NCBI GenBank assembly: GCA_937125135.1
Contig: CAKZLD010000048.1
Location: forward strand, 1 to 37,968
Source: an uncultured Ignavibacterium sp.
GTDB taxonomy: Bacteria; Bacteroidota; Ignavibacteria; Ignavibacteriales; Ignavibacteriaceae
Reading direction: 5' to 3'
DNA: 37,968 nt
Shown: in pieces, positions 32,482 to 37,968 of the stretch
How positions within the stretch are numbered: the first letter of the stretch is position 1
Layout: each line of letters begins with the position of its first letter
Made by a program: the position numbers and the translations under genes
Notes under the pieces: generated by a model
Databases searched by the model: none
What the model saw: the letters and a program-made list of their open reading frames with translations, nothing else
What the model was told of the DNA's origin: nothing

Positions 32482-33498
32482 ATGAAAAACATTTTAGTAA
32501 CAGGCGGTGCAGGATTTATCGGTAGTAACTTCATCAATCATATTCTTAAAGAAAGAGATGATTATTTTATTGTCAACTTAGATAAACTTACTTATGCCGG
32601 AAATCTTGAAAATCTAAAGGAATCAGAAAACAATCCAAACTATGTTTTCATAAAAGGAGATATTCTCAATAATGAACTTGTCAATTACATATTCGAAAAG
32701 TACAAAATCAAATATGTAATAAACTTCGCAGCCGAGTCTCACGTTGACCGAAGCATTCTCGGTGCAGAAATATTTTATCGAACAAATGTGATAGGAACAA
32801 ATGTTTTGCTCGAAACAGCTCGCAGATTCGAAGTTGAAAGATTTCTTCAGGTTTCCACCGATGAAGTTTATGGAAGTTTAGGTCCAACTGGTTTATTTAC
32901 TGAATCCACTCCGATTTCTCCAAACAGTCCATATTCATCAAGCAAAGCTGCTGCTGATTTGATGGTTTTAGCTTATTATCATACTTATAAAATGCCTGTC
33001 CTCATAACAAGGTGCTCAAACAACTACGGTCCTTTTCAATTTCCTGAAAAGTTAATTCCTTTGATGATTTTGAACTCGATTAACAATAAAAAACTTCCGG
33101 TCTATGGAGATGGACTTAATGTCAGAGATTGGATATATGTAATTGATCATAACAAAGCTGTTGATTTGGTTCTGGAAAAAGGTAAGGTTGGAGAAGTTTA
33201 TAATATTGGTGCAAGCAATGAAATGAAGAATATTGAAATTGTTAAGTTGATTCTGAAATATCTTAATAAAAGCGAAGATTTGATTGAATTTGTAAAAGAC
33301 CGACCTGGTCATGATCGAAGATATGCTATAGATTCTTCAAAAATTCAGAATGAACTTGGCTGGAAACCAGAATTTTCATTTGATTCTGCAATTCAATACA
33401 CCATTGATTGGTACTTGAAGAATGAAAATTGGTGGAAAAGAATTATCTCCGGTGATTATATTAAATATTATAATGAACAATACCAGAATAGAAAATGA
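32482..33498 (+). CDS. rmlB: dTDP-glucose 4,6-dehydratase
   Basis: Cytoplasmic SDR enzyme (338 aa) that converts dTDP-glucose to dTDP-4-keto-6-deoxyglucose, the second step toward dTDP-rhamnose. Motifs: ILVTGGAGFIGSNF, LDKLTYAGNLENL (typical of RmlB), NFAAESHVDRSI, the catalytic T126-D127-E128 in VSTDEVYGS, Y151-x-x-x-K155 in SPYSSSKAAAD, RCSNNYGPFQFPEKLIPLMI and DRPGHDRRYAID. It overlaps the SLBB gene by 4 bp and follows the surface-protein gene by 2 bp. Confidence 0.96.
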   Translation: MKNILVTGGAGFIGSNFINHILKERDDYFIVNLDKLTYAGNLENLKESENNPNYVFIKGDILNNELVNYIFEKYKIKYVINFAAESHVDRSILGAEIFYRTNVIGTNVLLETARRFEVERFLQVSTDEVYGSLGPTGLFTESTPISPNSPYSSSKAAADLMVLAYYHTYKMPVLITRCSNNYGPFQFPEKLIPLMILNSINNKKLPVYGDGLNVRDWIYVIDHNKAVDLVLEKGKVGEVYNIGASNEMKNIEIVKLILKYLNKSEDLIEFVKDRPGHDRRYAIDSSKIQNELGWKPEFSFDSAIQYTIDWYLKNENWWKRIISGDYIKYYNEQYQNRK

Positions 33499-34922
33499 AG
33501 CATATAATAATTCAAATAATAATTATTATCGTCTTTTCAACATTAGTATTTCCACAAAATAATGAACGTTCAAATCAGAATGTAATGCCAACTACAATTT
33601 CTGTAAGTATTGCAGGGCAATTCCCCGTAACAGGAAGTTTTGTATCAACGATTGCAGAGCGTGTTGATCAATTCGTTACAAGAATTTACAATCAGTCACT
33701 TGAGAGGGCAATTGGCTCAGTTAATGAAGAAAGACTTCTTGAAAAAATTAAAAAAGATTTTTCTAATTTCTCTTTAAGAGGATTAAAATTAAAAAGAGCT
33801 GATGGAACTGAATTAAAAATTGATCTCCAAAAGTTCAGAATAAATGGGGATTTTATAAATAATCCATATTTAAAGAATGATGATGTGATAATTTTCCCTC
33901 CAAATGATATTCAAAGAAATTTTATCTCAATTTCTGGTGCGGTTAATTTACCAGGAACTTTTTTATATGTTGAAGGCGATAAGCTATCAGATTTGATTGA
34001 ACTTGCTTACGGTTTAAATCCAGCGTTAGATTTATCTGGGAAAGCCAAAGTCAGCAGACTAAGCTATGATGGAGAAACACAAAAAATTCTGGAAGTTGAT
34101 TTAAATAATGAATTTTACCTTCAAAGAGGTGATCAGGTAGTTATTCTTGCCAATGAAACACAAAAGAAGCAATTTTTTGCATTAGTCCTAGGTGAAGTTA
34201 ATCAGCCGGGATATATACCAATTACTAAAAACAATACAAAACTTGGTGAGCTGATTAAAAAAACAAATGGATTTACTTCAAACGCCTCACTCAAAAGAGC
34301 AAGAATTTTCAGAGGAAATAGCATTACTACACTACTTGAGAAACAATACGGAATAAAAATAGATGAAAAACTTATAAATAATAATCCAGAGTTAGTTGAT
34401 AGAATAGTAAATTACGAACAACAAATGATGTTCAGAATGTCAAATCTTGTTGAAGAAGATCAGGCGTATTTCGCTGCGGAAAATCAATATCGTGTACTTA
34501 ATGAAGGCAGTGCGGTTGATTTTACAAAAGTAACAGATGAAAATTCAGAAATTTATAATTTCGTTGTGTATCCGGGTGATGTTATTATTATTCCTCCGAA
34601 GATGAATACTGTTTACGTTTTCGGACAGGTTTCAAATCCGGGACACGTTAAATTTTCTGAAGGTAAAAACTATAAATACTATATTGAACAGGCAGGAGGA
34701 ATCGGGGAATACGCTGAAGATGATATAATGATAATCAAAGGAAGTTCTCGTAATTGGATTTCAGCTGAGGATAATGTTATTCTTGAAGAAGGCGATTTCA
34801 TTTTTGTACCGAAAAAAAGATTAAAATCATTCAGAACTTTTGCGATGGAGTTATCGGGTTACTTCAGTATTATCGGAAGTATAGCAACAATTTTACTGCT
34901 TATCGTACAATTAGGTAAATAA
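33495..34922 (+). CDS. SLBB-domain polysaccharide export protein
   Basis: 475-aa exported protein with an N-terminal signal helix ending LVFPQ. Several SLBB (beta-grasp) modules can be seen: ISISGAVNLPGTFLYVEGDKLSDLIELA (about 150-178), VLGEVNQPGYIPITKNNTKLGELIKKTNG and YVFGQVSNPGHVKFSEGKNYKYYIEQAGG. A C-terminal helix is seen at about 455-472. Wza-like export channels carry such repeats plus an N-terminal poly_export domain with Y-x-(L/I)-G-x-G-D. That motif is not evident here, but VVYPGDVIIIPPK and NDDVIIFPPND are related turns. It probably helps move polysaccharide across the periplasm or outer membrane, as its rml neighbours suggest. Confidence 0.82.
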   Translation: MKHIIIQIIIIIVFSTLVFPQNNERSNQNVMPTTISVSIAGQFPVTGSFVSTIAERVDQFVTRIYNQSLERAIGSVNEERLLEKIKKDFSNFSLRGLKLKRADGTELKIDLQKFRINGDFINNPYLKNDDVIIFPPNDIQRNFISISGAVNLPGTFLYVEGDKLSDLIELAYGLNPALDLSGKAKVSRLSYDGETQKILEVDLNNEFYLQRGDQVVILANETQKKQFFALVLGEVNQPGYIPITKNNTKLGELIKKTNGFTSNASLKRARIFRGNSITTLLEKQYGIKIDEKLINNNPELVDRIVNYEQQMMFRMSNLVEEDQAYFAAENQYRVLNEGSAVDFTKVTDENSEIYNFVVYPGDVIIIPPKMNTVYVFGQVSNPGHVKFSEGKNYKYYIEQAGGIGEYAEDDIMIIKGSSRNWISAEDNVILEEGDFIFVPKKRLKSFRTFAMELSGYFSIIGSIATILLLIVQLGK

Positions 34923-35007
34923 TTTTTCAAGAAAGCGGATAGTTTTTACTAAAAAGGAATTCGTATTTCCTACTAATTTTCTACATCTCTACGCTTAAAC
35001 AACGTAT

Positions 35008-35025
35008 ATTTGCAAAGCAAATTTT
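35008..35025 (+). terminator. Weak candidate terminator after the SLBB gene
   Basis: ATTTGC-AAA-GCAAAT (35008-35022) followed by TTT. The stem is only 6 bp with two G-C pairs, so it is weak. The 176-bp gap (34923-35098) before yggS holds no other clear element apart from A+T-rich promoter-like sequence around 35066-35090. Confidence 0.3.
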
Positions 35026-35098
35026 TAATGTCTTGGTCTATCAACCAGTATTCGTTGTTTTTTAGAATGTATAAAGATAAATTCACAACCTTATTTTT

Positions 35099-35800
35099 AT
35101 GATTTCTGATAATATAAATAAGCTAAAGTATTCAATTGAGAAGAAATGTTCGGAGTGTGGAAGAAATAGCGAAGAAATAACTCTTGTCGCAGTTTCAAAA
35201 TATTTCGGAATTGATGCTATTCTTCAGGCAAAGGATTCGGGAATCTTAAATTTTGGAGAAAATCGTGCTCAAGAGTTAACTCTCAAATACGATAAAATTG
35301 GTAATTCTGTTATTTGGCATTTTATAGGAACTTTGCAGAAAAATAAAGTTAAGTATGCAGTAAGATGTTCAGAGTTTATTCATTCAGTGGATAGTTTAGA
35401 TTTACTTTTTGAGATAAATAAAAAGGCTGAATCTTTTGATAAAATTCAGAAAGTTCTTTTTGAAGTAAAAACTTCTTATGAAGAAACAAAAGCTGGAATT
35501 ACTTCGGAAGAAGAAATTTTTAGATTGGCAGAAGAAGCCCAGAAGCTCTCAAACGTTAAAGCTCTTGGTTTGATGACAATTTCACCTTTAACAGAAGATG
35601 AGAAGTTGATTAGAAAAAGTTTCAGTTACTTAAGAAATCTCAAAGAGAAACTAAATAAAAAAGGCTTTGATTATAACGAACTTTCAATGGGAATGACAAG
35701 TGATTATGAAATTGCAATTGAGGAAGGAAGTACTATTCTTCGTATTGGCTCAGCGATTTTTGGTGATAGAGATTATTCTAAAGATTGGAGACAAATTTGA
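35099..35800 (+). CDS. yggS: YggS-family PLP homeostasis protein
   Basis: 233-aa cytoplasmic PLP-binding protein (PROSC/YlmE family) that buffers free pyridoxal phosphate; no enzyme activity is known. Motifs: the PLP lysine K34 in LVAVSKYFG, FGENRAQELTLKYD, WHFIGTLQKNKVKY, HSVDSLDLLFEINKKA, LGLMTISPL, LSMGMTSDYEIAIEEGSTILRIGSAIFG. The Cys pair CSEC (17-20) near the N-terminus is unusual. In Gram-positives this gene (ylmE) also lies upstream of divIVA. Its stop overlaps the divIVA start. Confidence 0.95.
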   Translation: MISDNINKLKYSIEKKCSECGRNSEEITLVAVSKYFGIDAILQAKDSGILNFGENRAQELTLKYDKIGNSVIWHFIGTLQKNKVKYAVRCSEFIHSVDSLDLLFEINKKAESFDKIQKVLFEVKTSYEETKAGITSEEEIFRLAEEAQKLSNVKALGLMTISPLTEDEKLIRKSFSYLRNLKEKLNKKGFDYNELSMGMTSDYEIAIEEGSTILRIGSAIFGDRDYSKDWRQI

Positions 35801-36336
35801 AATTAAATCCAAATTCAATTAAAAATCAGGAATTCTCAAAAAAGATTTTAGGGTTTAATCCCGAAGAGGTAAAAACATTTCTTGATCGAATTGCAGAAGA
35901 AGTTGATCATTTATTGCGGGAGAATGAACATCTAAAATCAAAAACAACAGAGCTTAGTGAGCAAATAGAATCTTACAAAGAAATCGAGAATAATTTACAG
36001 AAAACGCTTTTAAAGGCTCAAGAAAATTCAAGTAAATCCATTGAATCAACTCGGAAGCAAACCCAGGTTATGATGATGGAAGCGGAAGTTAAAGCCAATC
36101 AGATAATTGAGAATGCAAAAGAACAGGCAAAAAAACTGAACGAGGCAATTTTAAATCTTCAAGAAGAAAAAAATCTAATTATTGCTAAACTTGAAGCCAT
36201 TCTCAATACACAGGTTAGGATGATCATTCCGGAATATAATTTCGACACAACAAAAACAATCGAAGAAAATTTGCAAAATGTCGATTTTCTAAAAATTGAT
36301 ATTGATAAAATCGTAGAGTCATTGGATAATGAGTAA
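35797..36336 (+). CDS. divIVA: DivIVA-domain protein
   Basis: 179-aa coiled-coil protein with a DivIVA/GpsB N-terminal membrane-binding domain: MKLNPNSIKNQEFSKKILGFNPEEVKTFLDRIAEEVDHLL. Coiled coil follows to about residue 145. DivIVA marks curved membrane at poles and septa in Gram-positives. Two in-frame TTG starts exist. The one at 35797 has GGAG 6 nt upstream, overlaps the yggS stop as TTGA, and gives the usual MKL-P-x-x-I opening, so it is preferred to 35785. Residues 95-115 resemble the tail of the membrane protein two genes downstream. Confidence 0.88.
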   Translation: MKLNPNSIKNQEFSKKILGFNPEEVKTFLDRIAEEVDHLLRENEHLKSKTTELSEQIESYKEIENNLQKTLLKAQENSSKSIESTRKQTQVMMMEAEVKANQIIENAKEQAKKLNEAILNLQEEKNLIIAKLEAILNTQVRMIIPEYNFDTTKTIEENLQNVDFLKIDIDKIVESLDNE

Positions 36337-37159
36337 CCTTATTAATAAAATAAAAGAATCACTTGAAGTAATCAGAAAATTCTCAACTGAAAAATATCCT
36401 ATTGGAATTATTCTTGGAACCGGACTTGGAGGGTTAGTAAAAGAAATTGAAATTGAACACCAAATAAACTACGATCAAATTCCTCACTTTCCTATTTCTA
36501 CAGTAGAATCTCATCACGGCAGATTGATCCTTGGTAAAGTTAGCGGGAAAAATGTAGTCGTTATGCAGGGAAGATTTCATTTCTACGAAGGTTATTCGAT
36601 GAAGGAAATTACTTATCCAGTTAGATTGATGAAATTTCTTGGAGTGAAAATTTTGTTAATCTCCAATGCCTGTGGATGTATGAATCGTGATTATCGAAAA
36701 GGCGACCTAATGATTATTGAAGATCATATCAATCTTCTTTGCGATAATCCTTTAATTGGTAAAAATGAAGATGAGCTTGGTCCAAGATTTCCGGATATGA
36801 GTGAGCCTTATTCAAAAGAATTAATAAATCTTGCTCAGAAAATTGCTGATGAAAAAAATATTAAAGTTCATACTGGAGTTTATGTCGCAGTTCCGGGTCC
36901 TAATTTAGAAACAAAAGCAGAATATAAATTTTTAAGTGCCATTGGTGCTGATGTTGTAGGAATGTCAACTGTTCCCGAAAATATAGTTGCAAATCATATG
37001 GGAATGAAAGTTTTCGGAATTAGTATTGTAACAGATGAATGTTTCCCTGAAAACCTTAAACCAGTTGTTCTTGAAGATATTATTCAAGCTGCAAATAGTG
37101 CAGAACCTAAAATGACTTCTTTATTTTTAGAACTAATTGAGAGAATGCAAATTGATTGA
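36329..37159 (+). CDS. punA: Purine nucleoside phosphorylase (trimeric, class I PNP/MTAP family)
   Basis: 276-aa salvage enzyme that cleaves purine nucleosides with phosphate. Motifs: GIILGTGLGGLV (phosphate loop), ESHHGRLILGKVSGKNVVVMQGRFHFYEGYSM, SNACGCMN, GVYVAVPGPNLETKAEY (E194 contacts the base), GADVVGMSTVPENIVANHMGMKV (M212) and SIVTDECFPE. At the position where classical inosine/guanosine-specific enzymes have Asn (human N243) this protein has D236, as MTA phosphorylases do. Base specificity should therefore be treated as open. It overlaps divIVA by 8 bp. Confidence 0.9.
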   Translation: MSNLINKIKESLEVIRKFSTEKYPIGIILGTGLGGLVKEIEIEHQINYDQIPHFPISTVESHHGRLILGKVSGKNVVVMQGRFHFYEGYSMKEITYPVRLMKFLGVKILLISNACGCMNRDYRKGDLMIIEDHINLLCDNPLIGKNEDELGPRFPDMSEPYSKELINLAQKIADEKNIKVHTGVYVAVPGPNLETKAEYKFLSAIGADVVGMSTVPENIVANHMGMKVFGISIVTDECFPENLKPVVLEDIIQAANSAEPKMTSLFLELIERMQID

Positions 37160-37769
37160 TTTGAAAAAACATTTATTGAATTATTTCGGGGCTTTTTTAA
37201 TAGCTTTATTAATGTATGCTTCAAATTTTATTGGAGTTGATTATTTTAATTTCGGAGCAAACAATTTTGCCGTTTGGTTTGTTTTGTCAGTTTTATCTTT
37301 TGCAAGTGGATGGTTTTTATCCAGACAAGCAGGATGGCAATATGGCGGTAAAATATTATTTGCAGTTATTGTTGCAACTTTAGTTTTTAGTCTTTTTACA
37401 ATTACTTTTTTTAATGAGTATTTTGGAAGCGACAACATCTCTGCAGAAAACCTTATTCTTTACAGTCTTAAAAATATTACTCTTGGTGCGATGGGATTCT
37501 TCGGAATGGCAATGCAGTTTATTTTGCAAGGTGCCAGAGAAGTGATTATCCTGAAAGAAAAAATTAAAATTTTAGAAAACAGTAAAACGGATTATGAACT
37601 TCAAGGTGCTTTGATTATCAAAGAAGCCGAATTAAAAGCCAGAGAAATTATCGCTAATGCGGAATTGGAAGCAGAGAAGATTAATATGATAAAAAACAAA
37701 ACGGAAGATGAACTGAAACAACTTATTAAAAGTGAATTTGAATTATTAAAGAAATACAAGGAACTTTAG
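37152..37769 (+). CDS. Membrane protein with a DivIVA-like coiled-coil tail
   Basis: About 205 aa, not recognised. The first 130 residues hold four hydrophobic helices (YFGAFLIALLMYASNFIGV, FAVWFVLSVLSFASGWFL, ILFAVIVATLVFSLFTITFF, NITLGAMGFFGMAMQFIL). A cytosolic coiled coil follows (REVIILKEKIKILENSK ... DELKQLIKSEFELLKKYKEL). Within it, residues 158-178 align with DivIVA residues 95-115 at 12 of 21 positions. The start is uncertain: TTG at 37152 (GAGAG 8 nt upstream) and TTG at 37161 are both possible. It overlaps the PNP stop and precedes ileS by 8 bp. A division or membrane-curvature partner of DivIVA is an inference. Confidence 0.65.
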   Translation: MIDLKKHLLNYFGAFLIALLMYASNFIGVDYFNFGANNFAVWFVLSVLSFASGWFLSRQAGWQYGGKILFAVIVATLVFSLFTITFFNEYFGSDNISAENLILYSLKNITLGAMGFFGMAMQFILQGAREVIILKEKIKILENSKTDYELQGALIIKEAELKAREIIANAELEAEKINMIKNKTEDELKQLIKSEFELLKKYKEL

Positions 37770-37777
37770 TACTATTT

Positions 37778-37968
37778 ATGTTCAAACAAAATCTAGAAAA
37801 ATTTGGTTATCCACAGATTGAAAAAGAAATTTTAGAATTCTGGAAAGAAAATAAAATCTTCGAAAAAAGCGTTACTTCAAGAGATGAAAATAAATCATTC
37901 ACTTTTTATGAAGGACCTCCAACAGCCAACGGAAAACCCGGCATCCATCACGTAATGGCAAGAACTCT
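37778..37968 (+). CDS. ileS: Isoleucine--tRNA ligase, 5' part (runs off the window)
   Basis: The first 63 codons read [31 protein letters not shown], then [24 protein letters not shown]. The [14 protein letters not shown] segment is the class I HIGH region of IleRS (ATP binding). The alternation [18 protein letters not shown] is typical of the long (IleRS2/eukaryal-like) type found in Bacteroidota, but the visible part is too short to be sure of the type. Charging of tRNA-Ile is the function. Its position after divIVA matches the divIVA-ileS neighbourhood of Firmicutes and Actinobacteria. Confidence 0.93.
   Translation, partial: [63 protein letters not shown]

Overview
The window is A+T-rich, densely packed bacterial chromosome with no tRNA, rRNA, CRISPR array or insertion sequence that I can see, and no gene-free stretch longer than about 230 bp. 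Several traits point to the Bacteroidota/Chlorobi group, most likely the class Ignavibacteria. These are a fused CcoN-CcoO cytochrome oxidase subunit with a single-heme CcoP, a DUF3098 membrane protein, Bacteroidota-type promoters (TTTG ... TAnnTTTG), many genes without a Shine-Dalgarno (SD) sequence, and signal peptides ending just before Gln. A DivIVA protein next to ileS is unusual for Bacteroidetes proper and fits the Ignavibacteria better. This placement is inferred from gene content only.

Region by region. (1) Positions 1-5972, minus strand: a tightly coupled operon era - DMT transporter - acylphosphatase - ispF - dedA - lnt - vapB - vapC - threonine aldolase, with mostly 4-11 bp overlaps. 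The PIN toxin gene vapC carries a -1 frameshift near its end. (2) 6033-8828: ornithine aminotransferase, divergent from an ATP-cone/uridine-kinase-like fusion. (3) 9016-11233: a frameshifted outer-membrane barrel gene, and on the minus strand a second DMT transporter with PgeF/YfiH. (4) 11458-19792, plus strand: a complete cbb3 oxidase cluster ccoI-ccoS-ccoNO-ccoQ-ccoP-ccoG-ccoH-tauE/safE-like. Its small ccoS gene appears to begin at a non-canonical AUA. (5) 19894-23486: a DUF4143 ATPase behind two tandem palindromes, then a penicillin-acylase-family hydrolase. (6) 23545-28719: metF - Gfo/Idh oxidoreductase - class II aldolase - ddl - ftsB - rarA, closely spaced on the plus strand. (7) 28731-30531, minus strand: dprA, a DUF3098 protein and a small hypothetical gene. 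A candidate small RNA of about 79 nt lies between the last two, with its own promoter, two C-rich hairpin loops and an intrinsic terminator. (8) 30784-34922: rmlD divergent from a surface-protein gene, rmlB and an SLBB polysaccharide-export protein. (9) 35099-37968: yggS - divIVA - purine nucleoside phosphorylase - a membrane coiled-coil protein - ileS (cut off). This is a variant of the ylm-divIVA-ileS division neighbourhood of Gram-positive bacteria.

Together these are mostly core functions: microaerobic respiration, envelope assembly (Lnt, Ddl, FtsB, Rml sugars, polysaccharide export), one-carbon and isoprenoid metabolism, and DNA uptake and repair. The observations most worth a second look are the candidate small RNA with repeated UCUCCCC loops (30161-30239), the AUA start of ccoS (13851), the two single-base frameshifts (vapC and the barrel gene), the tandem operator-like palindromes (19810-19860), and the shared coiled-coil tail of DivIVA and its membrane neighbour.
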